Part shown: positions 1-7,993 of the stretch, piece by piece
How positions within the stretch are numbered: position 1 is the first letter of the stretch
Layout of the letters: the number at the start of each line of letters is the position of its first letter
NCBI GenBank assembly: GCA_023411265.1
Contig: JAEYOX010000044.1
Span: 1 to 41,214 of the forward strand
From: Bacteroidota bacterium
GTDB lineage: Bacteria > Bacteroidota > Bacteroidia > Flavobacteriales > Weeksellaceae
DNA length: 41,214 nt
Direction: 5' to 3'
Position numbers and translations under genes: made by a program
The notes under the pieces: model-generated
Told to the model about the DNA's origin: nothing
The model's database searches: none
What the model saw: the letters and a program-made list of their open reading frames with translations, nothing else

Positions 1-1100
1 AACTTGGCGCAACAGCCGTGAAAGGAGCATTGGACAGAATAAATATGGATCCTGCTTTGGTGCAAGAAATTTACATGGGAAATGTACTTCAGGCCGGCGA
101 AGGCCAGGCTCCTGCAAGACAGGTAGCAATAGGAGCAGGTTTGTCCAACGAAACGCCTGCAACTACGATTAATAAAGTTTGCGCATCGGGAATGAAAGCC
201 GTAATGATGGCAACACAGGCGATAAAAGCCGGTGATGCTGATATTATCGCAGCAGGTGGAATGGAAAACATGTCTTCGGTTCCGCATTATTTCTCTGCAA
301 GAAATGCCACCAAACTGGGCGATGTTAAAATGCAAGACGGAATGGTGCTGGACGGCCTGACGGATGTGTATAATAAAGTGCACATGGGAGTTTGTGCGGA
401 AAAATGTGCTGCCGAATATGAAATCTCCAGAGAAGATCAGGATAATTTTGCTGTCGAATCTTACAAACGTTCGGCGAAAGCTTGGGCTGACGGTAAATTC
501 CAGAATGAAGTGGTTCCCGTAGAAATTCCTCAAAGGAAAGGAGAGCCAATTATTTTTGCAGAAGATGAGGAATATAAATCTGTAAATTTCGATAGAATTT
601 CAACACTTCCTACAGTTTTCCAGAGAGAAAACGGAACCGTGACAGCTGCCAATGCTTCTACATTGAACGACGGTGCTTCTGCACTTATTCTGGTGTCCAA
701 AGAGAAAATGGAAGAACTGGGACTAAAGCCTTTGGCAAAAATTGTATCTTATGCAGATGCAGCCTACGAACCGGAATGGTTCACCACAGCACCCGCAAAA
801 GCACTTCCAAAGGCCTTGAAAAAAGCAAATCTGGAAGTTTCTGATATCGATTTTTTTGAATTTAATGAAGCGTTTTCTGTAGTGGGACTGGCCAATAATA
901 AAATTCTGGGACTAGACGCGGAAAAGGTAAATGTGAACGGCGGTGCAGTTTCTTTAGGACATCCGCTGGGAAGTTCCGGATCCAGAATTATCGTAACATT
1001 AATCAATGTTCTGAAACAGAATAACGGACGTTACGGTGCAGCAGCCATCTGTAACGGTGGAGGTGGAGCTTCTGCCATTGTTATTGAAAATATGCAGTAA
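1..1100 (+). CDS. acetyl-CoA C-acyltransferase (thiolase), 5'-truncated by window edge
   Basis: Thiolase that condenses two acetyl-CoA or cleaves acetoacetyl-CoA/3-ketoacyl-CoA in the cytoplasm. The reading frame is open to the window edge, and the residues before the first in-frame GTG at 18 (LGATA, then VKGALD) fit the usual thiolase N-terminus, so the true start lies upstream and roughly 25-30 residues are missing. Visible catalytic elements are the nucleophilic Cys in NKVCASGMKA, the NEAF motif, the His in GGAVSLGHPLGSSG and the C-terminal CNGGGGAS motif. A strong terminator follows directly. It could serve in degradation (taking acetoacetyl-CoA from tyrosine catabolism) or in biosynthesis; the sequence does not decide. 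The family call is very secure, the substrate length is not. Confidence 0.96.
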   Translation, partial: LGATAVKGALDRINMDPALVQEIYMGNVLQAGEGQAPARQVAIGAGLSNETPATTINKVCASGMKAVMMATQAIKAGDADIIAAGGMENMSSVPHYFSARNATKLGDVKMQDGMVLDGLTDVYNKVHMGVCAEKCAAEYEISREDQDNFAVESYKRSAKAWADGKFQNEVVPVEIPQRKGEPIIFAEDEEYKSVNFDRISTLPTVFQRENGTVTAANASTLNDGASALILVSKEKMEELGLKPLAKIVSYADAAYEPEWFTTAPAKALPKALKKANLEVSDIDFFEFNEAFSVVGLANNKILGLDAEKVNVNGGAVSLGHPLGSSGSRIIVTLINVLKQNNGRYGAAAICNGGGGASAIVIENMQ

Positions 1101-1122
1101 ATTAAACGAACTGTTCAGCACT

Positions 1123-1170
1123 AAACCATTAAGAAATAACACTATTTTTCTTAATGGTTTTTATATTTTT
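1123..1170 (+). terminator. rho-independent terminator after thiolase
   Basis: A perfect 14-bp inverted repeat (1123-1136 with 1147-1160) around a 10-nt loop, followed by a T-rich tail. It separates the thiolase from the MFS gene. The -7 promoter element of the next gene lies in its tail. Confidence 0.85.
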
Positions 1171-1171
1171 G
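1164..1171 (+). promoter_or_regulatory. putative -7 element (TATTTTTG) for MFS gene
   Basis: Matches the Bacteroidota -7 consensus TAnnTTTG, 18 nt before the chosen ATG at 1189. No TTG -33 element is seen at the usual distance, so this is moderate support only. It supports the ATG at 1189 over in-frame codons upstream, which overlap the thiolase and its terminator. Confidence 0.5.
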
Positions 1172-1188
1172 TTCAAACAATTCTAAAA

Positions 1189-2679
1189 ATGAAGGAAACT
1201 ACATCGTTGAAACCCGCAGGTATTAAAAACAATCCGAAAATAATGAAAGCCTGGGCGGTGTACGATTGGGCCAATTCGGTGTATTCTTTGGTGATTACAT
1301 CAACCATTTTTCCGATTTATTATGCCATTCTTACCACAATTACCGAGAGGAAAGTGCTGGTAAAGGAAACAGGCCTGTGGATCGACGTTCCTCTTCGCCA
1401 TAAAATAGAAATCTTCGGAGAAACTTACCATCCGGATGCGGTATACGGCTATTCACTTACTGTATCATTCTTTATTGTGGTGCTTATTTCTCCGTTTTTG
1501 TCGTCTCTGGCTGATACCATCGGAAATAAAAAATCCTTCCTTCAGTTTTTCTGTTATCTGGGAGCTACGTCATGTATGGGATTGGCCATGTTCACAGGGT
1601 TGAACAATGTTTTTCTCGGGTTATTATTCAGCATTACTGCAAGTGTAGGATTCTGGGGAAGTCTGGTTTTTTATAATTCTTTTCTGCCGGATATTGCCAC
1701 GAAAGACAAACAGGATGCGCTGTCTGCCAAAGGTTACGTTTATGGATACATCGGATCCGTAGTGTTGGTTATGATCTGCCTGGTTCTCATTATGTTCGTG
1801 GCTCAGAATGAAGAACAAAGGTTAATTTACACTCGTGTCAGTTTCTTGCTTACCGGTGCATGGTGGTTTGGCTTTTCACAGTATACTTTTAAGCATTTGC
1901 CCCAATTTGGTAAAGTAAAAGACCAGTTGCCGAAAGATCTGGTGCTTTTGAATTATAAAAATATCTTTAATAAACATAAAGAACAAGGAGGTTTTTGGGT
2001 GGTTTTGAATGACAATATCAGCTTCTATAAAGCCATCGGGAAACAAAGTTTTAAAGAACTATTCAAAGTGGGAAACTTGCTTTTTAAGGATACAAACTTG
2101 AAATTTTTTCTTTCCAGTTTCTTTTTTTACAGTGTCGGAATGCAAACGATTTTCCTTATGGCAACACTGTTCGGTAAAAGTGAAATCAATCTCGATCAGG
2201 GAAAACTGATTGCCACCCTGTTGGTGATTCAGATTGAAGCTATTTTAGGAGCTATCTTTTTTTCGCGTTTATCCAGAAAAATCGGCAACAAAAATGTAAT
2301 TTCCATCACGGTTATTTTATGGATAGTTGCGTGCCTTTCAGCGTATTATCTGAATAAAGAAAATCCTTATGTCGAGTATCAGTTTTACGGAGTTGCCGCT
2401 ATTGTTGGTTTAGTGATGGGTGGTCTTCAAGCGATGTCGAGATCTACCTATTCCAAACTTCTACCGGAAGAAAGCAATGACAATACCACGTATTTCAGTT
2501 TTTATGACGTACTGGAAAAGTTCGCCATCATCCTTGGTACTTTCATCTTTGCAACCCTGATTGACAAGTTCGACAACATGCGTTACGCAGCACTTTCTAT
2601 GACTTTTTTCTTCGCAATAGGGCTGATTTTGATCCGTTTTGTAAAGTTGAATACACAGAATAATAAGGAGGTTCTGTAA
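1189..2679 (+). CDS. MFS transporter, UMF1 (Atg22-like) family
   Basis: Integral inner-membrane major facilitator protein of about 496 residues. The N-terminal signature KAWAVYDWANSVYSLVITSTIFPIYY and the later GGLQAMSRSTYSKLLPEE segment are characteristic of the bacterial UMF1 family (related to fungal Atg22). About 12 hydrophobic segments are visible, with a longer hydrophilic central loop that contains FGKVKDQLPKDL. The in-frame frame extends back into the thiolase gene, but ATG 1189 lies just after a terminator and a -7 box and gives the normal family N-terminus. The transported substrate is not known for this family. Its neighbours (thiolase, typA) give no functional hint; it appears to be a single-gene unit. 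Confidence 0.88.
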   Translation: MKETTSLKPAGIKNNPKIMKAWAVYDWANSVYSLVITSTIFPIYYAILTTITERKVLVKETGLWIDVPLRHKIEIFGETYHPDAVYGYSLTVSFFIVVLISPFLSSLADTIGNKKSFLQFFCYLGATSCMGLAMFTGLNNVFLGLLFSITASVGFWGSLVFYNSFLPDIATKDKQDALSAKGYVYGYIGSVVLVMICLVLIMFVAQNEEQRLIYTRVSFLLTGAWWFGFSQYTFKHLPQFGKVKDQLPKDLVLLNYKNIFNKHKEQGGFWVVLNDNISFYKAIGKQSFKELFKVGNLLFKDTNLKFFLSSFFFYSVGMQTIFLMATLFGKSEINLDQGKLIATLLVIQIEAILGAIFFSRLSRKIGNKNVISITVILWIVACLSAYYLNKENPYVEYQFYGVAAIVGLVMGGLQAMSRSTYSKLLPEESNDNTTYFSFYDVLEKFAIILGTFIFATLIDKFDNMRYAALSMTFFFAIGLILIRFVKLNTQNNKEVL

Positions 2680-2810
2680 ATATTCTAAAATTCTTAAGGT
2701 AAATTCAGAGATATTCTGTGAATGATTCATTAAAAATAAAAACACACATTTAAGCTTGTCAAAAAGTTAATTTTTTCAGAATTTTTTATCAATTCATTAA
2801 AAAAAAACAC

Positions 2811-2818
2811 TATTTTTG
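2811..2818 (+). promoter_or_regulatory. putative -7 element (TATTTTTG) for typA
   Basis: TAnnTTTG match 18 nt before the typA ATG, in a very AT-rich spacer. No TTG is found 17-23 nt upstream, so only half of the consensus is present. Confidence 0.5.
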
Positions 2819-2836
2819 CAGCCGTAAAAATCCCTT

Positions 2837-4645
2837 ATGCAAAATATCAGAAATATTGCGATCATCGCACACGTTGACCACGGAAAAACCACATTGGTTG
2901 ACAAAATCATTCACGCCACCAGCATTTTCAGAGAAAATCAGGAATCCGGAGAACTCATCATGGATAATAACGATCTGGAACGGGAACGTGGCATTACCAT
3001 TCTCTCCAAGAATATTTCCGTTACCTATAAAGATACCAAAATTAATGTCATTGATACTCCCGGCCACGCCGATTTCGGTGGCGAAGTGGAAAGAGTTTTA
3101 AAAATGGCAGACGGCGTTATTCTTCTCGTAGATGCCTTCGAAGGACCAATGCCGCAAACGCGTTTTGTGCTGCAAAAAGCTTTGGAGCTCGGCCTTAAAC
3201 CTATCGTTGTTATTAATAAAGTGGACAAGGAAAACTGTCGTCCTGAAGAAGTTCATGATAATGTTTTCGACCTGTTCTTTAATCTTGATGCAACGGAAGA
3301 ACAGTTGGATTTTCCTACTTTTTACGGTTCCTCAAAACAGGGTTGGTTCAACACTAGCCTTGAGCCGGCAGATTCCATCCTGCCTTTACTTGACGGAATT
3401 CTTGAATACGTCCCGGCCCCTAAAACTGAGGAAGGTAACCTTCAAATGCAGATCACTTCTCTGGATTTCTCCTCTTTTTTAGGAAGAATTGCCATTGGAA
3501 AAGTGACCAGAGGAAGTGTGGCGGAATCACAGTGGATTGGCTTGTCTCAGGAGAATGGAAAAATCGTAAAAGGGAAAGTAAAAGAACTGTACGTTTTTGA
3601 AGGTCTGGGAAAGAAAAAAGTTCAGGAAGTACAGGCAGGAGATATTTGTGCGATCGTAGGTTTTGATGCTTTTCAAATTGGAGATACTTTTGTAGATCTT
3701 GAAAATCCGGAGCCGCTCCCAAGAATTTCCATAGATGAACCTACGCTAAACATGACGTTTTCCATTAATAATTCTCCTTTCTTCGGAAAAGACGGAAAGT
3801 ATGTCACATCCAATCACCTGAAAGAAAGACTGGAAAAAGAATTGGAAAAAAACCTTGCCCTGCGTGTGGAACAAACCAATGACGCCAATACTTTTTTGGT
3901 TTTCGGAAGAGGAATTCTTCATCTTTCCGTACTGATTGAGACCATGAGAAGGGAAGGGTACGAAATGACGATTGGCCAGCCGCAGGTCATTTTGAGAGAA
4001 ATTGACGGCGTGAAATGTGAACCGTACGAAAGCATGGTAGTGGATGTTCCGGAAGAATACGCAAGCAGAGTTATAGACTTGGCGACGCAGCGGAAAGGAG
4101 ATCTTCACATTATGGAAACCAAAGGCGAAATGCAACACATGGAATTCGATATTCCGGCAAGAGGTTTGATTGGTTTGCGTTCGCAAATGCTGACAGCCAC
4201 CGCAGGAGAAGCCATCATGGCACACCGTTTTTCGGAATATAAGCCTTACAAAGGTGCCATTCCGGGAAGAAATAATGGTGTTTTGATCAGCAAAACTCAG
4301 GGGCCGGCTACGGAATATTCTATTGCAAAATTACAGGACAGAGGAAAGTTCTTCGTGGATCCGGGTGAGGAAATTTATGCCGGAATGATTATCGGAGAAC
4401 AAAATAAACCAGGCGATTTAGTAGTCAATATTGTAGAAGCCAAACAACTGAACAATATGCGGGCTTCCGGTAAGGACAAGGATACCGGCGTTGCGCCGAA
4501 AATTTTGTTTTCCCTAGAAGAATGTATGGAATACATTCAGGCAGATGAAGCCATCGAGGTAACCCCGAACTTCATCAGAATGCGGAAAAAAGTACTCTCC
4601 GAAGAAGACAGGAAACGCACGGAAAGAATGGCAAAATCTGAATAA
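2837..4645 (+). CDS. typA: ribosome-associated translational GTPase TypA/BipA
   Basis: Full-length TypA/BipA (602 residues; the family is about 600-610), a ribosome-binding GTPase needed for stress and low-temperature ribosome function. The GTPase domain starts at the N-terminus: P-loop AHVDHGKT at residues 11-18, switch I with ERERGITI, DTPGHADFGGEV, then NKVDKENCR. EF-Tu domain 2-like and EF-G domain III/V-like segments follow, with the BipA-specific C-terminal part (PARGLIGLRSQMLTATAGEAIMAHRF and NNMRASGKDKD). The ATG at 2837 gives the standard MQNIRNIAIIAHVDHG start. It is apparently monocistronic, ending before a strong hairpin. Confidence 0.98.
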   Translation: MQNIRNIAIIAHVDHGKTTLVDKIIHATSIFRENQESGELIMDNNDLERERGITILSKNISVTYKDTKINVIDTPGHADFGGEVERVLKMADGVILLVDAFEGPMPQTRFVLQKALELGLKPIVVINKVDKENCRPEEVHDNVFDLFFNLDATEEQLDFPTFYGSSKQGWFNTSLEPADSILPLLDGILEYVPAPKTEEGNLQMQITSLDFSSFLGRIAIGKVTRGSVAESQWIGLSQENGKIVKGKVKELYVFEGLGKKKVQEVQAGDICAIVGFDAFQIGDTFVDLENPEPLPRISIDEPTLNMTFSINNSPFFGKDGKYVTSNHLKERLEKELEKNLALRVEQTNDANTFLVFGRGILHLSVLIETMRREGYEMTIGQPQVILREIDGVKCEPYESMVVDVPEEYASRVIDLATQRKGDLHIMETKGEMQHMEFDIPARGLIGLRSQMLTATAGEAIMAHRFSEYKPYKGAIPGRNNGVLISKTQGPATEYSIAKLQDRGKFFVDPGEEIYAGMIIGEQNKPGDLVVNIVEAKQLNNMRASGKDKDTGVAPKILFSLEECMEYIQADEAIEVTPNFIRMRKKVLSEEDRKRTERMAKSE

Positions 4646-4671
4646 TATTGTATTCAGTTTTCCGCTAGACA

Positions 4672-4709
4672 AAGAATCCGCCTCAGTTGTGAGACGGATT
4701 CTTCTTTTT
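4672..4709 (+). terminator. terminator hairpin after typA
   Basis: A 14-bp stem (4672-4685 with 4690-4703), GTTG loop, one C.A mismatch, followed on the plus strand by a T-rich run. Read on the minus strand, the mismatch becomes a U.G wobble and the arm reads CCGTCTCA, so it may also act as a second, downstream terminator for tRNA-Leu. It shares a 15-nt arm with the neighbouring hairpin at 4735-4772. Confidence 0.75.
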
Positions 4710-4734
4710 CCAAAACCATAAACATCTTTTACAA

Positions 4735-4772
4735 AATAAAAATCCGTCTAAACTGTTGTCGTGAGACGGATT
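4735..4772 (-). terminator. terminator of tRNA-Leu
   Basis: A perfect 9-bp stem (4741-4749 with 4764-4772) followed on the minus strand by a T-rich run, 10 nt beyond the tRNA 3' end. Confidence 0.75.
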
Positions 4773-4781
4773 CTTTATAAG

Positions 4782-4863
4782 TGCCCGGAACAGGACTCGA
4801 ACCTGCAAGCCTTTCAGCACTCGCACCTGAAACGAGCGTGTCTACCAATTTCACCATCCGGGC
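4782..4863 (-). tRNA. tRNA-Leu, anticodon CAG
   Basis: The minus strand folds as a complete class II tRNA of 82 nt. The 7-bp acceptor stem is GCCCGGA with TCCGGGC, and the discriminator base is A. The D arm contains GGTAGAC, and the anticodon loop TTCAGGT has CAG at the centre. A variable arm and a T arm with GGTTCGAGTCC follow. The class II variable arm and A73 fit leucine. CCA is not encoded. It reads CUG codons. Confidence 0.96.
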
Positions 4864-4888
4864 TTTGTGATGTCGGAATTTAGAGTTG

Positions 4889-4918
4889 CAAATATAAGAA
4901 ATCAGGGGAATCGACCAA
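4889..4918 (-). promoter_or_regulatory. promoter of tRNA-Leu (TTG-N19-TATATTTG)
   Basis: On the minus strand a TTG (4916-4918) is followed after 19 nt by TATATTTG (4889-4896), a full match to the flavobacterial consensus. It lies about 25 nt before the tRNA 5' end. This provides a local reference for what a strong promoter looks like in this genome. Confidence 0.75.
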
Positions 4919-5007
4919 CCATAACTGAAGTTTTTTTTATTCGATGCAAGGTAATCCTTCATAAAGCCTGCTTCTTAGGATTATTTTTTTATCGCATGAT
5001 AATTTCT

Positions 5008-5015
5008 TAATTTTG
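5008..5015 (+). promoter_or_regulatory. putative -7 element (TAATTTTG) for sigma factor gene
   Basis: Full TAnnTTTG match ending 10 nt before ATG 5025. An in-frame TTG at 5013 overlaps this element and is therefore unlikely to be the translation start. If the box is used, the mRNA leader is only a few nucleotides long. Confidence 0.5.
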
Positions 5016-5024
5016 TGGAAGAAA

Positions 5025-5567
5025 ATGAAAGACGAAGCTCTCTTATCGTTGATCCATCTGGCCAAGGAAAAAGACCAGAAAGCGCAGACGCAACTGATCA
5101 ATCTGTTTTGGGTAGATGTATTTACTTTTGTGCTTCATAAGGTGAGGGATGAGAATGATGCAGATGAAATTACCGTCAGTGTTTTCTCGAAGATCCTCAA
5201 TAAACTGGATTTGTATGATCCGGCTTTTCAGTTTAAAACCTGGATGCTCACTATTGCACAAAATACAGTGATTGATTTTTGGAGAAAGAAAAGGCGAGAT
5301 AACGAGGATCCTACGGATGAAATTCATCATTTCAAAAATCAGTTTGCAAAATCGCCGGAAGAACTGATGATTTCGCAAGAAGAACAGAAGAAAATCCTTA
5401 AAATCATCGAAAGTATGGATGCCAAAAATCAAGAGATTATCCGTCTTCGTTTTTTTGAGGAAAAGAGCATTAAAGAAATCGCAGAAGAACTGCAGCTGTC
5501 GGTTTCTAACACCAAAGTGCGCATTATGCGGGCCAAAAAATTACTTGCAGAACTTTTAAAAGAATAA
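5025..5567 (+). CDS. RNA polymerase sigma-70 family (ECF-like) sigma factor
   Basis: Sigma factor of about 180 residues with region 2 (LFWVDVFTFVLHKVRDENDADEITVSVFSKIL and FKTWMLTIAQNTVIDFWRKKRR) and region 4 (MDAKNQEIIRLRFFEEKSIKEIAEELQLSVSNTKVRIMRAKKLL), and no sigma-1.1 or region 3. This is the architecture of group 4 (ECF) factors, which redirect RNA polymerase. ATG 5025 was chosen because the upstream in-frame TTG falls inside a -7 box. No anti-sigma gene is adjacent; lipA follows after 28 nt and may be co-transcribed. The regulon is not deducible from sequence. Confidence 0.92.
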   Translation: MKDEALLSLIHLAKEKDQKAQTQLINLFWVDVFTFVLHKVRDENDADEITVSVFSKILNKLDLYDPAFQFKTWMLTIAQNTVIDFWRKKRRDNEDPTDEIHHFKNQFAKSPEELMISQEEQKKILKIIESMDAKNQEIIRLRFFEEKSIKEIAEELQLSVSNTKVRIMRAKKLLAELLKE

Positions 5568-5573
5568 AATCCG

Positions 5574-5587
5574 CTGTCTGCCGACAG
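5574..5587 (+). other. short hairpin between sigma gene and lipA
   Basis: A 5-bp perfect stem with a TGCC loop (CTGTC/GACAG) lies in the 28-nt spacer. There is no T-run, so it is not a convincing terminator. It could modestly affect lipA translation or be chance. Confidence 0.3.
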
Positions 5588-5595
5588 TTTATCGA

Positions 5596-6468
5596 ATGGA
5601 AAACCCAACTTTAGGTACCGATACTACCATACAGAAACCAAAATGGATCCGCGTGAAACTTCCTACAGGAAAGAACTACCGCGAACTCCGTACCCTGGTA
5701 GATAAATATAAACTCAATACCATTTGCCAAAGCGGAAGTTGCCCGAATATGGGAGAATGCTGGGGAGAAGGTACGGCCACGTTTATGATTCTGGGAAATA
5801 TCTGCACCCGAAGCTGCGGATTCTGTGGCGTGAAAACGGGGAAACCTCTGGAGGTGAACTGGGATGAGCCTGAAAAAGTGGCGCGCTCCATTAAATTAAT
5901 GAAAATAAAACATGCGGTACTCACTTCCGTAGATCGGGACGATCTGAAAGATATGGGGTCAATCCTTTGGGCAGAAACCGTGAATGCAGTGCGCAGAATT
6001 TCTCCCGGAACCACAATGGAAACGTTAATTCCTGATTTTCAGGGAATTCACAAGCATCTGGATCGCATTCTAGAAGTAGCACCGGAAGTGATTTCCCACA
6101 ATATGGAAACAGTGAAAAGACTTACGCGTGAAGTGCGCATTCAGGCAAAATACGAACGCAGCCTTGATGTGTTGAGATATCTAAAAGAATCAGGACAAAA
6201 TCGCACCAAAACTGGAATTATGTTAGGACTTGGCGAAGAGAAAGCAGAGGTTTTTCAGGCCATAGAAGATGTACGGAATGCTAACGTGGACGTGATTACG
6301 TTAGGCCAATATTTGCAGCCCACCAAAAAACATCTGCCGGTAAAAAGATTTGTAACTCCGGAAGAATTTGATGAATACGGTACTTTTGCCAGAAATCTCG
6401 GTTTCCGTCATGTGGAAAGTTCGCCGCTAGTGAGAAGTTCGTATCATGCTGAAAAACATATTCACTAA
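5596..6468 (+). CDS. lipA: lipoyl synthase
   Basis: Radical-SAM lipoyl synthase (290 residues) that inserts two sulfurs into protein-bound octanoyl chains, making lipoyl cofactors for the 2-oxoacid dehydrogenases and the glycine cleavage system. Both Fe-S cluster motifs are visible: the auxiliary cluster cysteines C44, C49 and C55 (CQSGSCPNMGEC) and the radical-SAM CxxxCxxC at C70, C74 and C77 (CTRSCGFC). The conserved C-terminal end VESSPLVRSSYHA carries the RSSY serine ligand. Length and motifs are complete. It sits 28 nt after the sigma factor gene. Confidence 0.98.
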   Translation: MENPTLGTDTTIQKPKWIRVKLPTGKNYRELRTLVDKYKLNTICQSGSCPNMGECWGEGTATFMILGNICTRSCGFCGVKTGKPLEVNWDEPEKVARSIKLMKIKHAVLTSVDRDDLKDMGSILWAETVNAVRRISPGTTMETLIPDFQGIHKHLDRILEVAPEVISHNMETVKRLTREVRIQAKYERSLDVLRYLKESGQNRTKTGIMLGLGEEKAEVFQAIEDVRNANVDVITLGQYLQPTKKHLPVKRFVTPEEFDEYGTFARNLGFRHVESSPLVRSSYHAEKHIH

Positions 6469-6539
6469 TAGAGTGAGGAGATTTTTAAAATTCAGAAAAT
6501 AAATTATCTTTATCTTTTTATATATAAAACGGATACATT

Positions 6540-7376
6540 ATGAAATTCAACAGCCTTGCTTTATTGGCTTTGCTTTCTCTGGGAACGGCGAGTTGTAAAG
6601 AAAAGACATCGTCAGATCAGGAAAACAATACCGTTACTCAAACCAAGAAGGGAGACCTTACAACTGAAGAACTGAAAACAGAAATCAATGGCATTACTCA
6701 CCGCTCCTATGCTGCGTACAATGCGAATCTGGAAGGACAACTTCCTGTTGTGTTTGTACTTCCCGAATGGTGGGGACTGAATGATTATGTGAAAAACAGG
6801 GTGCATCAGCTGGCAGAACTGGGATATTATGCAGTAGGAGTGGATTATTACGGCGATCAGAAAGTAGTGGATACACCTGAAGAAGCTAAAAAACTTTCCT
6901 CTCATTTTTACGAAATTCCAATTGATGCACGAAGAATGTTTGATGCCGCAAAACATCAGGTGAGTCTTGTTGATAAGGCAGATTATAATAAAATGGCCAT
7001 TATTGGCTATTGCTTCGGAGGAGCACAGGCTCTCAATATGGGTCGTATTTCTGACGATTTCAAAGGTGTGGTCAGCTTTCACGGTAATCTGAGTACTGGA
7101 ATCCGTGCCAAGAATAATTCGGTACAATATCTCGTGCTGAATGGTGCTGCGGACGAAATGGTATCTCAAGAAGAGATTGCTTCATTTAAAAAAGAAATGG
7201 ACAGTGCAAACATCAAATATACGTTTATTGAGTATCCGGGTGCAAAGCATGCATTTACCAATCCGAACGCTTCAGAAATCGGACAAAAACACGGACTGGA
7301 TATTGCATACAACAAAGAAGCCGACGAAAAATCATGGAATGAAATGAAAAAATTCCTAGAAGATATTTTTAACTGA
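6540..7376 (+). CDS. dienelactone hydrolase family lipoprotein
   Basis: Alpha/beta-hydrolase of the dienelactone hydrolase family with a lipoprotein signal peptide (lipobox LGTASC, lipidated Cys at residue 19), so it is predicted to be membrane-anchored in the periplasm or outer envelope. The Cys nucleophile lies in IIGYCFGGAQAL, the acid in LNGAADEM and the His in PGAKHAFTNP, the family triad order. The VFVLPEWWGLNDYVKNRVHQLAELGYYAVGVDYYG block is typical. Extracytoplasmic members of this family are common in Bacteroidota, but their substrates are mostly undefined. It ends at a convergent terminator. Confidence 0.88.
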   Translation: MKFNSLALLALLSLGTASCKEKTSSDQENNTVTQTKKGDLTTEELKTEINGITHRSYAAYNANLEGQLPVVFVLPEWWGLNDYVKNRVHQLAELGYYAVGVDYYGDQKVVDTPEEAKKLSSHFYEIPIDARRMFDAAKHQVSLVDKADYNKMAIIGYCFGGAQALNMGRISDDFKGVVSFHGNLSTGIRAKNNSVQYLVLNGAADEMVSQEEIASFKKEMDSANIKYTFIEYPGAKHAFTNPNASEIGQKHGLDIAYNKEADEKSWNEMKKFLEDIFN

Positions 7377-7400
7377 TAACAACAGACTGAATAGAAAGCG

Positions 7401-7436
7401 AACCCCGGATTTCATTTAAAAAATCCGGGGTTTGTT
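7401..7436. terminator. bidirectional terminator between convergent genes
   Basis: An 11-bp perfect stem (7401-7411 with 7422-7432) with T-rich sequence on one side and A-rich sequence in the loop and flank, between the plus-strand hydrolase and the minus-strand PNPOx-like gene. It probably stops transcription from both sides. Confidence 0.8.
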
Positions 7437-7470
7437 ATTTCGAAAGTGTTCTAAATTTTATAAAAAATAT

Positions 7471-7977
7471 TTAAACTTTCAGGTTTCCTTCCACGCCATC
7501 GCTGTTGTCAGTTTTGTTCCCGGTAATTGCAGAGGTGACCAAACTGATTAACGTTACTAATTTACCGGCTTTTGTATCCCAATAATAAGCATTTTCCGGA
7601 GCTACACGAATGATGGAGATCATAGGATCATCTTTTCCATCAAACCAGGCATTGGCCATTGGTGTCCATTGCTCTTCAATAGTTTCGCGGTCTCCATAGA
7701 TGTAAGCGTTTCCGTAAATGGATAAAAATTCGGAATCTCCTTTGTTGATAAAATACAACTGTACACGCCTGTCTTCCCGTATTTCAAAATTTTTATTGCT
7801 GCTTTCGCTGCTCAAAAACCAGAGATTGCCTTGTGAATCGCATTCCTGTAGTGCCATGGGCCGTGCATTATTAGGTAAAGAAGTAAGTTCCGTGCAGAAC
7901 ATACAGACACCGGCTCTTTCAGACAGTTCTTTCAGTTTTTTAATTGCTTCAGTATCAGTTAAATTTTCTGTTGACAT
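7471..7977 (-). CDS. pyridoxamine 5'-phosphate oxidase-like general stress protein
   Basis: Small split-barrel flavin-binding-like protein (about 168 residues) of the general stress protein 26 type. Typical features are RPMALQECDSQGNLWFLSSESSNKNFEIREDRRVQLYF and the central SIYGNAYIYGDRETIEEQW segment, ending with the WDTKAGKLVTL motif. ATG 7977 (MSTENLTD) was preferred to upstream in-frame starts because those overlap the preceding gene and give a non-family N-terminus. It lies 16 nt after the SpoIIAA-like gene, probably in one operon. Ligand (FMN, F420 or none) is not established. Confidence 0.88.
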   Translation of the reverse strand: MSTENLTDTEAIKKLKELSERAGVCMFCTELTSLPNNARPMALQECDSQGNLWFLSSESSNKNFEIREDRRVQLYFINKGDSEFLSIYGNAYIYGDRETIEEQWTPMANAWFDGKDDPMISIIRVAPENAYYWDTKAGKLVTLISLVTSAITGNKTDNSDGVEGNLKV

Positions 7978-7993
7978 ATTATTTGTTTTTGGA

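Noticed and set aside
3746..4225. 159-codon minus-strand open frame inside typA
   Set aside because: Antisense shadow of a strongly conserved GTPase; no promoter and His/Phe/Ser-rich composition typical of shadows.
4672..4772. Attachment site or integrated element at tRNA-Leu
   Set aside because: The repeats next to the tRNA are hairpin arms, not a copy of the tRNA 3' end, and no integrase is present.
5013..5024. TTG at 5013 as start of the sigma factor
   Set aside because: It lies within the TAATTTTG -7 element; ATG 5025 gives a normal N-terminus.
6612..7169. 185-codon minus-strand open frame inside the dienelactone hydrolase gene
   Set aside because: Antisense shadow; the plus-strand frame has a signal peptide and an intact catalytic triad.
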